The notes below the pieces were generated by a model. That model saw only the letters and a program-made list of their open reading frames with translations. It was not told the DNA's origin and did no database searches. From Undaria pinnatifida (Eukaryota; Sar; Phaeophyceae; Laminariales; Alariaceae): DNA of 64,000 nt. How positions within the stretch are numbered: the first letter of the stretch is position 1; the number at the start of each line of letters is the position of its first letter. The position numbers were made by a program, and so were the translations under genes. The DNA lies in NCBI GenBank assembly GCA_012845835.1, contig JABAKD010000026.1, positions 15,430,158 to 15,494,157 of the forward strand. Reading direction: 5' to 3'. Of this stretch, positions 12,091 to 25,300 are shown piece by piece.

Positions 12091-12219
12091 TTTCAGTAGT
12101 TTTGTCTCGTTGATGTGCATCGAATTTCGTAAACTTTCACCGTTCTCACACTTTCGGCTTGTCGATTTGTACGAATGTCTTCCTCGTGAGATTCAACTTT
12201 GCGACCTCCACACGTGAAC

Positions 12220-12615
12220 ACTCCCGCGGCTTGCTATGCGGCACCGAGGAGGACGGCATTTGTCTCCTCAGACTTTACCGTCAAGGGCGGTGCTTACTTT
12301 CAGATGAACGCGGTAAACGGCGGTGTTTTGGTATGAACCAAACGATTCTCGGACCCGTGTCTTCAGCGCCTCTTTATAACCACTGAACCCGAAGGTTGCA
12401 CGTGAGGGTCGACTACCCACGAGGATGTTGCGGAACCGAGGAGGACGGCATTTGTCTCCTCAGACTAACGTCAAGAGTGGTGTGGTGTTCACTTTCAGAT
12501 GAACGCGGTAAACAGCGGTGTTTCGTTATGTACCAAACGATTCTCGGACCCGCGTCTTCAGCGCCTCTTTATAACCACTAAACCCAAAGGTTGAACGTGA
12601 GGGTTCTACTACCCA
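12220..12615 (+). repeat. Two tandem units of about 190 bp
   Basis: 'ccgaggaggacggcatttgt' occurs at about 12244 and 12435, and each unit ends 'cagcgcctctttataaccac'. Copies differ by small indels and substitutions. The repeated short ORFs (75 and 61 aa) follow from the duplication. Confidence 0.85.
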
Positions 12616-12619
12616 CGAG

Positions 12620-13940
12620 GATGCTATTTGCCATTGTACGAGCGACTCGATGGGGTCATCTCGCCCAGGCGGTGCAGCAGTCGTTTCTTACAACTTTCTG
12701 AGCCCCACACGTGAGGAGCTCAACATCTCACCAGAAGATTAACTTCGAAGATATCCGTTTGAACAACCCGACCGACATACTCATGTGATGCTATCGTACT
12801 AGCGGATAGTGACACATGACACTTAGTGGAGAATCTCGACCGTGACGTTCAAGGCGCTATCAGAAACGATAGGACCCAACGAAACAATGTCTATCCTCTA
12901 CGGTGAGATGGCTTCATGTCATCCTTTTTTCTGAAGGTGCGAATGCACAAACTGGTAGATGGAGGTGCAGGTGCGGTTGTCTGCCTGATTTCTACGAGTC
13001 CTGCCCTGAGACCTTCACCGTCGTTTTCATCGACAAATTTCGTGGAACTTGGAATTATCGATTTTTTTTCGCGTTTGAAAACTTTTGATCTCGGCGACTT
13101 CTTGAATCGCATTATGGACTCTTATAGCTAGTGTAATGCAATGGTATTCCATACGTAATACAAATGAGCAGATGACTAGAAACGTTTTTATGGAACAAAC
13201 CGTCTGGCACATGTTTTGGCGCACAAGGGGGCAAAATCCTTACTATATTAATTGAGATCAATACCCAACTAGATGCTGTAAGCGGCGAACCAAGCCCTAG
13301 ACAGCATTACGATCGGCCCTTGAGGTGCGGCGGGTATTCCGTTAATATGTGTGAACAAGGCGTTCCCTCGTAAATAAACATTCGCATTCATTTGTTGGGA
13401 CAGTGGTCACAAGAACGCAAGCGTGCTGTGCAGTGTGGTATATTCGCGATTGGCCTCTAGACACAGTAGCTGCTTGCGATCAGCGACATTGCAATTCTTT
13501 AGCTGTAAACCCCGCTAGGAAAAGTGGAGGGAACAAGCACTTTCGAGATCTTACGTGAAGCGTTCGTCAACGGCTAGACGCGTCTATTGCTATGCTGTGC
13601 CTGATGTCTTTTTCCGGCAATTCCCGAAACGGTCAGTGTGATCGTTTTTCAATTAGTTTTGGAGTCAGTCATTGGCGACGCAGTGGGTTTGGCTTCCAGG
13701 TTATAACGCGGGCGGGTGCACCCGCCACGCGTTGGCATTATTCTCCTGTGAAGTAATTTGTAGTCAGTATGTTTGATGTGTTCATTGATCTACCATTTCC
13801 GATGATTGAAAACGTTTACCAGTTAGTTACTCTTACTAGTCAAAACTGTGCGATTGATTGTCTTTTTGGATGACGTGCTTCCTGCCCGTATCTCAATATC
13901 AACGAACACTATTTTCGAGATAGAGAGCCGACAATCCTTT
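12620..13940. other. Intergenic, no feature recognised
   Basis: No gene or repeat I can support. Confidence 0.35.
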
Positions 13941-13948
13941 GCGTGTTA

Positions 13949-14053
13949 CAGGTGTGGTGTGGTAAATCTATCAGCACGCAGCGGGGTAGTTCTTGCCTCT
14001 CAGGTGTGGTGTGGTGAATCTATCAGCACCCAGCGGGGTTCTTCTTGCCCCTC
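13949..14053 (+). repeat. 52-bp tandem duplication
   Basis: 'aggtgtggtgtggt' starts at 13950 and 14002; the units share 'aatctatcagcac' and 'cagcggggt'. Confidence 0.85.
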
Positions 14054-14504
14054 GCACTCGTCAAGCAGGCGAGCGGCCATTCTTGCGTTCGCATTGGTCT
14101 TATCGCCAGCACACTATCCATGCGTCATCGAACAGTAGCACCATTGCCTTGACATGGCGCAGGTGGATCGATTCAGCACTACTATTACTAGTTCGAAAGT
14201 GTTTCTAATATGTATGTTCGAATGCTTCCGTTTAGTCAAGAAGGCGGCATGGCGGCAAATCTAGCTTGACTTTAATGCTATATTCATACCAGAGTCCATT
14301 ATTTGGGGCATGGTCTCGGGGACGTTCCGTCGTTAGCTAAAGTTATGAGACTGGCTTTCTCGTCGATTATTATAAACATAAGAATGACCGGCGGCAGTAC
14401 ACTTGCCAGTGGTTTCGGCCTTGGGATCTCTGCAACGTTTTTCCCGGACTACCTGTGGAGCGTGCGTTGAGGTTGAGTGCCCGCGTATAGTTTGGTGCAT
14501 TACC

Positions 14505-15285
14505 AGGCCTCGGTGCTCGTATGTTGCGATTTATCGCCCCCCCCGATTTATGGGATCCCTTCGGCAATATCCGAACCCCGCTGAAATTCATCATGCCAGC
14601 CAAAAATATCTGATCCCCCCAAAAAATATCTGATACCCCCCTAAAATATATGATCCCCTCTAAAAAAATCTGATCCCGCCCCCTGAAAAATATGACCCCC
14701 CCCTGAAACATATGATCCCCCCTGAAATATGTCACCCCCCCAGATACAGTGGGACTATATAACCCCTCATACAGGATACCACCTGTTGCGATATATCTGG
14801 TCACCCCCTGAAACATATCACCCGCCCGTGATACAGTGAGGGGATATATCACACCTGAAAAAGTATATCATCGGCTGCAATATCTAAATCCCCGCCGCGC
14901 GTATTAGACGCAACGCCACCCCCGATACAGTGTATCGGGGTGCGCGGAAGGTGTTGCGATTTTCCCACCCACTTCAAAAAACAATTTTCATTTTTTATAC
15001 TATATATCACCCCGCTCTTTGACAGAATGCGGGAGGGCGATAATTCACCATTGTTCGTAGGTAATCATCCGGCCGTTTGAGGCGGATGGGGGGGGTGATA
15101 TATTATGTCTGTGTGGGATCACATATTTCAGGGGGGGGTCATATATTTTAGGGGTAATAATATATTTTTTAGGGGGATCAGATAGTTTTGGCGGGGATGA
15201 TATGTTTCAGCGGGGTTCGGATATTGCCGAAGGGATCCCACAAATCTGGGGGACCGATAAATAGCAACACTCGTACAAACGAGGT
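14505..15285. repeat. Imperfect inverted repeat with degenerate 'atatgatcccc' arms
   Basis: Left arm 14505-14760, right arm about 15080-15285. The arms share TGGGATCCCTTCGGCAATAT and ATCCGAACCCCGCTGAAA in opposite orientation, then many units of the form 'aaaatatctgatccccc'. The spacer holds a near-perfect hairpin with a 10-bp stem, CCCCGATACA / TGTATCGGGG, at 14920-14940. Probably a foldback-type element; no ORF of its own. Confidence 0.8.
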
Positions 15286-15387
15286 GCCCGGCAATATTCA
15301 AAAGTGGTGTAGAGGGCTCACCACTGCTTGTAGGACGAGTTTAGTAGTGACAAGCGATTATCACCGCTTTGAACTGGGACGCTACAC

Positions 15388-15495
15388 AAAAACCACTCCA
15401 CTAGTGCACAAAAACCACCGCACTAATGCACAAATACCACCGCACCAATGCACAAATACCACCGCCCTAATGCACAAATACCACCTCACTAATTG
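15388..15495 (+). repeat. 21-bp minisatellite, about 5 units
   Basis: Unit of the form 'ccaccgcactaatgcacaaa' repeated with point changes. Confidence 0.85.
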
Positions 15496-15599
15496 GAAGG
15501 AAAACAGCCGTACAGCAATATATTTCCTATATCTGCGATATAGGTTCGTATACCAGTCACTAGAAGCAGTGTCACACTCAAACTTGGTACTGGTTAACA

Positions 15600-16248
15600 C
15601 TAGCTAGAGTGACCGACCTACATCTTTCCTCAGGGAATACCCACCGTCTACGACGGACACAGGGTACCGTAGATGTGCTAACACATTTGTTTTGTTTTGT
15701 ACGGCGCCTCACATGAGGGCGGTCTTTGCACGCTTTAACCCAATCGACCGATGAGGAGGCGCAAGTCTCAATCCGGTGGACAATCCCACGCCCTTAATAT
15801 ACAACAGCAAGTGATATGAAAACAAGGACGTCATCCGTCAAAATGTACCTAGCGAATGAAGGAAAGAGTTCAGCGAAACTGTGCCACCTCTACTGTAGAC
15901 TAAACCTTGGGCGACTCGAAATTTGACCGGAAACGTTTTTCATAATCTAGTCTGTTGGTTTTGGCACCTGCATAATGTAGGAGAAAGACGGCATGAGCGG
16001 TTCATCGGGTTTGGAATCGTACTACCCCGCCCCATAACCAAGAGAAATTTGCAACAAGCCCGCTCCCGCATGCCATTCTTTTTGTCGCTGACAAATGTAT
16101 TGAAATAGCGATCTCCCTTGTTTTGGTCAGCACTCGGCTTCACAACATTTGTCTGATTGTATGTCGGATGTTTATGTGGATGTTTATGTGGCCAGGTACA
16201 CCAGCAGCATCGGTACAGTACATCGTCGGAGAGACAACAGCTTCGATC
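15600..16248 (+). other. Upstream region of the LRR gene
   Basis: About 650 bp before the chosen start. No TATA box or initiator can be named with confidence. In-frame ATGs from 16168 could be 5' leader or alternative starts. Confidence 0.35.
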
Positions 16249-16300
16249 ATGCGACTTCACAGGCTGGTGCTACTCGCGTTTTACACGGTGGTCGCGAACG
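16249..16300 (+). CDS. Exon 1: signal peptide
   Basis: Codes MRLHRLVLLAFYTVVAN plus the first base of a Gly codon; donor GTGAGC at 16301 (phase 1). A short basic start followed by the hydrophobic core LVLLAFYTVVA is a classic secretory signal. The frame is open upstream, with in-frame ATGs from 16168 onward that would add a Met/Trp-rich stretch. I chose 16249 because it places the signal peptide at the very N terminus; the upstream ATGs are the main alternative. Confidence 0.7.
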
Positions 16301-19300
16301 GTGAGCACTGCGTGTAGGTGCAGTTGCACTGACGTTCACGTGTACCGTTTTTGAGTCGCGTATCGCGTGGTAGACGGTATCGACGTGCGAGTTTCACGAA
16401 ATCACTCCAGGAACGGAAGTACAAACGCTCTGGATATGTGCATATATGTCGAACGTATATTGACAAAACGACGATGGTTGAATTTGTGGGAACGGCGTAC
16501 CGGTTCAGTATACATTCGTCAGCAGAATACAACTGGCAGACGTCATGTGCCTGCCAGTCGCCTACGAGAATATTTTATGTTTCACGGGTGGTCTAGAATC
16601 ACGCCAATTGTCATACCGGAAGCACATACATTCGAGTTTCGATGAGAGGAAAAAGCTCACAAACCTCGAACAAACTATTCTGCTGGAATCCAGTACATTA
16701 TTCGCGGACAGTCAGTGTACCATCTTTGTCCATGGCTGCTACTAATAGTGCGCCACCCTAAACTATGTATGAATATATGTGTACTTCGGAGTAGATATAT
16801 TGGATTAAAAACGCGCTTCTGTCTCCAGAGCATGATCCAGCAGATTATGAAATGATTGCGTAAAGATTGGACGCACAGGTGACCGCGCCAGTAGGAGCCG
16901 GGCGTCCGCTGTAGTATTCGATGATGGGGATGGTTTTGTACATAAGCCATAGACGGCCAAACACACTCTGTCCGAACAACACAATAGAGGGGGTTTCCAT
17001 GTACATTGGGACGGAGAATACTGGACACTGCCATTGTGCTGGCGGCGCTTTGGAGGCCTGGCCGAACTCGTTGGTACTTGAGTGAGGGAAGGTCACCACC
17101 TTTGTCTTGTCCAAGGGCAATGACGTCTGAAACAGTTGCCTCTATGGTGCCTAATTTTCGGCTGGATTCGTCGAACTGATCAAATTGCGGGTCGGGTCAT
17201 ATTAACTCTTGCTGGCTCTTACCGCTTGTCGTTGCCTCGATTCCCAACAGGACTCAACTCCTGTCTATCGGACGACGCCTGCGCCTCCGGATCCACGTCA
17301 CTGTGAGCAAGCAAGAGGCGTAGCAGTGTTGTTTCTTCCTTTTTTTTCATCCACGCGGTGTTCCTTCATCCTAGACTGTGAATACTGGTGTGTTTCCCCT
17401 ACCATTGACAACAAATATATGTCATCGAACGCCTTTCGGGATGTGAGAAGACGACTGACTATATGTCGCCGAGTCGTTACTTTCAGCCAGGATACGGTAG
17501 AGAAGATATTCGCATTTTTCACAACAGGGTTTTGTCTACACCACAACCACCACCACCACTAACAACAAAGGTTCTGCATCTCGCTACAAATGCACGGCCG
17601 TGACGAAATCTATGAGTGCACGGTAGTAAATACTGCCTTCAACACCTTCAAATAACGCAAAGCCTTGCGAGATAAGCATATAGTCTATAGGGTAGGCATC
17701 CGACCGAAAGACTCCGGTCCAGAAAAAAAGAAAAAACTGTAACAGTGGTAAGAGTGCTTCACTCAGAGAGCTCCATCGGTCTTTCCTTGTGTCGATGTTA
17801 TGACGCCTGCTATCATAGAGGTAGCACGGTTGTTCTCAAAATTAGTGCTTTCGAAATGACGGGGATCCTTATTCTAAAGTCGTCGGGAGTCGGATGTTTT
17901 TTTGTATGATTCTCCTAGTTTGCTTACGTCATGGGATTGTTTATCCTGTAGCAGTACCAGTAATTATCTTTCTTAAAAAAGAAAAAATAGTTTTCGGGAG
18001 GGATATTTCTCAACCCCTTTGGAGCCCCCGAACTCCTACCTATACTAAAACCAAGTAAGTTTGTCCCCGAAAACGGGTTTCCAGTTGTAAAGAGGTTGAG
18101 CTCCCAAATCGAGGAACCTCATAAAAAAAGTGGTGCATGTCTATCGTACCCCGAGTCCTATAGGTACCGTGCGGATGTCTGCGTCTTGGTTCTGAGTAGT
18201 GTAGTCAAGAAGACGCATTCATGGCCCAGATATTTCGGTTTCGCTCGACCACCAAGGTATACATGCTTCATGGGTTGGAAAACCCGCTAAACGCACAGCC
18301 GTCGAGATTGTTGTTCTACGTCGGACGAAGGCTAGCGTCGGGGGCCTTGTTTTTGTAGTGTGGTTTGGTCTTGTGCCGCAAAATTTGACCCCTGTTTCTT
18401 TGCGGCCTTAGGCTTTCGTGCTTGTTTAAATTTGGATTGTTAACCTGAAACGGAGCTGAAAGCAGCGCTGCTCCGAAAAATATCGCCCAACGTTTTTTCT
18501 GTAAGGTGCAGAGCCGGTCGTTCGATTAGGGTGAAACCTCGGTAGTGAAAAAGAGGGGTACACCTCTTCCGGTTTTACATTTGGTCATCGATGAAACGTT
18601 GATTCCGGTGTGGGCAACTGAACACCTGAGAACCTGCAAACAGTGCTGAAGAGATTTGACCAAGCCTCGTACGATGTCGGCCTTGATCAGCACCCTCACG
18701 TATGGACACTATTTGCAGATGCTGGCCATATTGTTGACAAAAACATCAACTTTTCCTTCACACCGAGCGCGAAGTTGACGCGCACAGAGGTCACAGGTAG
18801 CTTCAATTTTGCGTGTGCTCATTTCTGTGTGGTGGTCAGCCTCTTGTCGATATTGCCACTGTCACTGCTAAAAGTCAGGGAATCACAGTATAGTGGACTT
18901 CCTGTGAAATACACAAGAGAAAACTTACAGAGAGCATAAAAAGTCCATCGACACGCCGTTCCAATCTATGTTTCCTCAGAAATGTCAATGGTTTCTCATG
19001 CCCTCCCCCGAACTGGTGACATCCGATGTTTTTCCTTTCGACTAAAGAGACTTTGAGAGGTGCGACCTCACCGACGAAGACACCGACGATCTTGCGGATT
19101 GCTTCGACAGCGTTGGACGGAGCACCATCGGAGAATTGTAAGTTTTACCTTTAACCTTTCAACCCCTCCACAATCGCTGGACGCTTGGTTTGGAAAAAAA
19201 ACCTATGGAATTGGTATTGGGGGGGGGTATTGTGGTTCTGAAAGGGTTGATAAAGGGTTTCCACCTTATTTTGTTGGATGCTCGTGAAGATGCGATCGCA

Positions 19301-22300
19301 GCGTGCCGTTCTCTGACGACCTAGACATTACCCTTTTGCATGTGCACCTTGTGCACTGTAACACAACTGCATTTGCCATCGAATGGTATCGCAGTGCTAC
19401 AATGATTAGCTTGAAGTCACCCGCAGGCCTGGGATCAGCCGGCAACTGTCGCATACACTCTCCGGCTTGCCAAGCTACACGCCAATAGAAAAAAACAAGA
19501 ACAAAAGGTATGTGTGAGCGGCCGGTTTTTGCTAGCACGCCGCCGCACGAAAGTGGCGTGAAATGGATTTTTTTCACCACATGCCAATGGCTGTCGATCA
19601 TCAATAATCCCCGTTTTTGGTGTGGCTTGACGTGTAGCATTCGAGGGCGCGTATGCGTCACGTGTAGGTGTCTCAAGGGTAGCTCGGTATTGTCCCAACT
19701 GTTCGGACGGAGGAGGAACTTTCGGTTGAATTTTTCGTAAAATTCTTTTTTTGGGGAAAGGTTCAGAGTTCTCTTTTAATAGGCGAGAACTCTCGTGCCC
19801 ATGACATGCTATGCACCTAGTGTAGTCCAAGGCCAAATTGGGGGGTTACTGTTGGTGCCATATTTTGCAGTGACTCGGGGTCACCCGCGCGAGTGACGCT
19901 TATGTTCATTTGCAGTAATTTGCTGTCGTTTCCCCTTTGGTTTTGGCGATCTGACACTGCCATGGCAAGGTTCGCTACCCTGCGCCAAAAATATCTCTTT
20001 AATGCATGTTATTCAGTGCAACGACACAAAGTCACTCGGGCGAGTGGCCCGAGGCCGGCATCGCAGAAGAAGGTACCCGCCTGACTCATCCCACCCGCCC
20101 CCCCTCCTTCCTCTCCTCCCTCGCAGGAGTCGATAATAACTTGCGACAGGACATATTGTTAGTGTGCTAGTTTGTTAGTGTGTTGGTGTTTTAGTGCGTT
20201 AGTGTGTTAGTGTGTTAGTGCGTTAGTGTGTTAGTGTGATAATGTGTTAGTGTGTTATTGTGTGTTAGTGTGTTGTTGTGATAGATAGTGTGTTAGTGTG
20301 ATAGTGTGTTAGTGTGATAGTGTGTTAGTGTGTTAGTGTGCGAGTGGGTGAGTGTGTTAGTGTGTTAGTTAGTGTGTTAGTAAGTGTGTTAGTAAGTGCG
20401 TGTGAGTAAGTGTGTTAGGACGTGTGCCACGATAGAGGTAGCAATGGATGCGCATATTATTGGCTGAATGACGTGGCTCTCTCACTCAAAATCGTGTTCC
20501 AAGGCCGACGCATTTTAGGGAAAGGAAACGAATTAGGTTTCTTCACCAAGGCGACGAGCTTGTTGGTTGCCGTTGACCTTTTTTTCACCAAGCCTATCGG
20601 CTTGTTGATCGCGTTGCATGTTCAGGTTCTGTCAAAGGCATGTTTTTTGTGAGTGAGGTAGAGAGCCTATTGGAGCGGCATTTGGAGGGCGAAATGTTTA
20701 TTCGGTCGTGCATAAATGGTCTGCGCTTCTTTTTCCAGCTTGTTTAAACTGCGACAGTGTTGGTCGATTCGCGCTTTATCGAATTCTCGACGAGATTGGG
20801 TAGTCGCAGAGGGAGTACGGATGAGTTGTAATGTCGGCGAACTGGCAAAACGCCCTATGCTTCAACACTCCTGTATTGGATTCTTCCGTTGCATTGATGA
20901 GGTCAACGGGCGCATGTCGGAGGTAGTTCGTGGGTACGTGTACACTGCTCACAAGCTATCGAACGCTTTTCATCAACACGCTCCAATACGTTTCTTGTCA
21001 ATTCCGGAAATCCTGCTAAGGCTTGATTGACGAATCCATATCGAGGGCATTTCCGCACCGCCTAAACGCTGACACATCTGTTTTCATTCAACGCGCGTCT
21101 ATGGTTCGTCTCCGTTGCTCGTATCGCCATCTTTTTCTCAGGATCCTGTACAGGAATGAGTTAACCACCTTGCCGTTCGATCTCCTGAACGGGCTCAAGG
21201 GTCTAACGAACTTGTGAGTCGCGCCGAAAAATCGAGTACGTCTCCCGTAGTTGTGTATCTGTAATTTCCCTGGTACCTGAAGAATTGGGTAACTCCGTAC
21301 TACCTCCTTGGTTTGGTCACTTTGTGTGAAGAGTGCTTCACCCAGACAGATGGCCAACAACTTGCTCAACCAGCGATAGACCGAGAGATTTTACTTGGAA
21401 GTCGCGATTGTTAGCACAATCACACTGGTTCCGAAATGGGAAAATAATACCGGTACTGTTTTTAGCCCCATTAACCGGAGGACCAACGATACGGTAGGTG
21501 GGTGACTCAAGAGGTCTGGTTTCGCAGTAGCTCTGAGTAATTCGCGCAGAGATCCCCCCCGTTCCTTCTGGTCATACACGTTTGTGCTGTTTTCATGATG
21601 CGATCTGAATCCACAATGAGACGGATAGCTACGCTGGGCCAAATAGTTCGCGCCTGGAACGTACGTGTCAAGCGAGGTACGGCAACGATACAGGGGAGAT
21701 GATCCTACGACACCGGAGGCTCGGTGTGATTAAAAAGGCCAGCCAACAGCCCAATACATTCGCGTGATAATTCCCTATCTTTCGTGCATTGGAAAACCAT
21801 GCCGGCCCACCGGGGGACAAACACGCCTTCAAACTTATGCTTCCCGTCGTAGTGATTTTGCGTTTTTCATTTTCATATTTGATGCCCTAAACACGTGTTA
21901 GGGATGCCTGGAAGGTGTACGTCCGGCGTGCGTCTCACAGCTGCTGATCACACTTCGCGACATGACTGCTGCTATACTCGCAGTTTGTTTTTGGGGAAAC
22001 CATTTCTGGGCTGAGGGATGCCATCTTATATTTCCCAATCATAATATTATGCGTCAATTGCTAGCGCCACGATCTAATAGATCGGATATTACACATTGGT
22101 GTAACAAACGTCTAGTGGAGAGCTTCTTTGACGAAGAGGGTTAAACTTGTAGTTCGCACCCCCGCCGTAGCGAGCGTCGAAAAAAGCTCGTCGAAAGATG
22201 GTAGCGCAACGCTGGACGTCAAAGGATCGCATTCGGCCAAAACCTCGATGGCGTCTGAAGGTTGGAAAAAAGTTGACCAACCGCGCATGCAAACAACCAT

Positions 22301-25300
22301 GCAACGAGAGCTTCCATGGCACATTGTATAGTATGGGATGTATTCATCGATGTGGGGGCTGGCCACTTGGCGATCTCCATACCTTACACATACACGATGG
22401 AGGTGCACCACTTTGTTCATGGGGAGCCTCACGTTGGAAGAAACTGAAAGCGCAACGCGTGGCTTCGATATCGAAAACGCCCTATTGCGAAAACGAAACA
22501 TGCCACGCGATATTTTCGTGCTACAAAGCCCCGTCATTCACAAAATATTTACACAAACTTTTTGCACCAAGGTAAAACCAGTTTATCGTAGAAGGCGACC
22601 AAAACTGAGTATCCCTACATAAACGTCAAAACGTGGTGATCGCATCCCATTGCCTAATAAATGGATAATTGAATATATGGCCAAAAACAAAAACGTCCCG
22701 TCGTTAGTCGCACATGCTACGGTAGACGGGTCATCACTTGACGAGCTCTGTATACCTCATCTATACCTTATAAATGTACATATATTTTATCTGCACCTTA
22801 TGTGTGGCTTGTTGATACCTTATATATACCTTATAATACACGCGATCGGAGTATCACGCACAGCTTACAAAGATGGCTTTCGACAAAATGTTCGATCTCA
22901 CAGCTGGAGTGTAACATTATTTTCATCATACCGCATATAAATTATTTGTATCTTTTCTATATACCTTGTGTACCACCCTAAAATTGATATGAAGTATTGA
23001 ATGAGCTACCTGATGAAACATGTTCCCATTTCCTGGATATACGACGAAAAATCTTGCAAATTACAGACCGAAACTTTAACGACTTTAGGTCAAGGAGACC
23101 TGTCTTTCTGGAATCGTTTCATCCAAAAAAAAAACATAGCTTAATGCCTCGATCGTAGAACGCGGCGGTAGAGGTACCCAGGGGGGATGGTATGAGATGT
23201 ACACCCCATTTTCCCTAAGAGTTTGTCCCACTCGCACAGGTGACTTTGTAACTCACGGACCAAACCATTCTCTTGCCGATAGCTTGGGGGCAAGACAGCT
23301 CTCCATCCCATCATGGATTCATATAGCGAAAAGGTCAAGCTTGAACAGCACGAAAGCTCCCCATCGAAGAGGAACAAGGGGAACGCTCGTCGAAGTGACC
23401 CCGAGCCAAGGCGTAGGAGACTCATCAAGAGTTAACCCCCTTTCTCCGTGGCCTGGGTGGTATAGATTTCACTGGCCCGGCTATTTTAGACAAAAACAGG
23501 TTACCTTGTCGATGCTCGCATCACTAAGTCTCCGCATAACGCCTCTTGTACTTCCGCTTCGGTGACTGCCACCCACGTGACGCCGATGGATATGCGCTAG
23601 GGATATTTCTGAGAATGACTTAAGGTCCATGGAATCTGGTGTGTTCGAGGGCTTGTCATCTCTGCGCAACATGTAAGTGATCAAACAATGACAGGCCAAG
23701 ATAAGTAGTTTGTAGGTAAACGAGTGCCTTCTATAGCGGTGGAGTGGAAGGTCATGCAAGAGGGCTTGGTGCTGGTCGTAGGCCATGTTGGCTGCTAGTT
23801 AGTCAAGAGTGACATATGGCATGCGTTTCAAAACCAATGCGGCAGTAAAGGTGTAAGCAATGCCAAGCGTGGAAAAGCCATAACGGCATTCAAACTGCAT
23901 ACGAGATGGGTAAACGTCAAAGCAGAGAGTTTGTGCCCATTGGAAACAACTCGACAGCCGCTCAGGTTACACCACAAACCAAATTGTGTAGGGGCAACAC
24001 AAGCTCATCCGCTTTTCAATTTTTCGGCTTGGATTAACTCGATTTAATGAGGCCTCAAGCTCAATGGTCACCCGGCATATACGCGATCTAAATATGGTAG
24101 GGGAACAGACAGGCTGGCAGGCCTGTCAGGGTTGTCCGGCCAGTTGTGCCCACCTTGAAATTGACAGATTTTACCAAGAAAACAGAACTCGAGCATAAGG
24201 CAAGATATTCGCCACATAATCTAGAGTATTCCGCACGCAAGCCTGTCAGTATGACTTGGACAGGATTTTGTCCATTCAGGAAACCGGAGGGTTTACCCAC
24301 AAACGCTTATGCGCGATATCTATACTGTCTAAAGGCGATCATTTACTTGTTAGGGTCCTCGTTAGTGATGGTGCCTTTGGTGATAGGAACCCGCCACCAC
24401 GATGATCACTAGTCGAGTTTGAGGCAACCCTTATCGGGAGTTCTCTGCGAAAGGTTGTGTCAAGCCCTGGCATTGCGGCATTCCCTACAGCATGTGCATC
24501 CTCGAAATGTATAAAGTATTTGAGAACCCGCGACGCGTGTTACGATAACTTGTTTGCTAACGACGGGGCTCTTAAAAACAGGAGTCGTTCAAAAGCGGCC
24601 ATTTTTGTTCGTGGTTATTGTTGTGTACCTAGGCCATGTTTTCTTGTTTATATGTAGCGGTTTTGATATGATCTACACTCAGTTTGTGGGAGGTCTCAAT
24701 TTGACGAATCTAATAAATGGTGGGTGCACATCCAACGAAGGGCGCGCTCCGCATGATCGTCTTAGTTGCAAACGGGCGAGGAGGTACAAGGTGGGTCATC
24801 CACTCCGGTAGGGACGAACGACACGTCTATGCCAGGTGTCGATTGGTCGCAGGGATCCACAAGCTCGTTCATGCATGTCGTTCGAATCCCTCCGTCGTCT
24901 AGTTTGGACATGGTGTACCGATATGTGTGATTGTATATGCTCGCAGCGATCGTGCGATCGCTCGCCCAGCTGTTGATCGCACATGACGGACTGCGACAAC
25001 TGCCTGCCACACAACCGGAACATCTTCCCTGGTTGACCTCTGTCCACCTGAAACCCGTGACCAGGAGTCTTTCGGGCAACAACCTCACCCTGGTGGAGAA
25101 CAACTTCCAAGGAACAACATCTCTGCGAGTGCTGTGAGTAAGGCAGTCATGCAGAGTCTGACGTTTACAGCCCTAAAAAAATCTTATGTTGGTTGTATGA
25201 TCGGGAAAGGCTTTGGTATCGGGGGGAGTGTACTCGCTTCACCCACTGCACTTTTCGCCACGACATCGATTCTCGAACGCTTAGAGTGACCAGATAGAGC

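Noticed and set aside
14370-14852. 160-codon minus-strand ORF rich in FRG and GG units
   Set aside because: It is the translation of the degenerate 'atatgatcccc' repeat units of the inverted repeat, not a gene.
20620-20652. Short LRR-like piece before a GTGAGT at 20650
   Set aside because: Only about seven codons, wrong phase for the LRR array and no LRR consensus beyond one turn.
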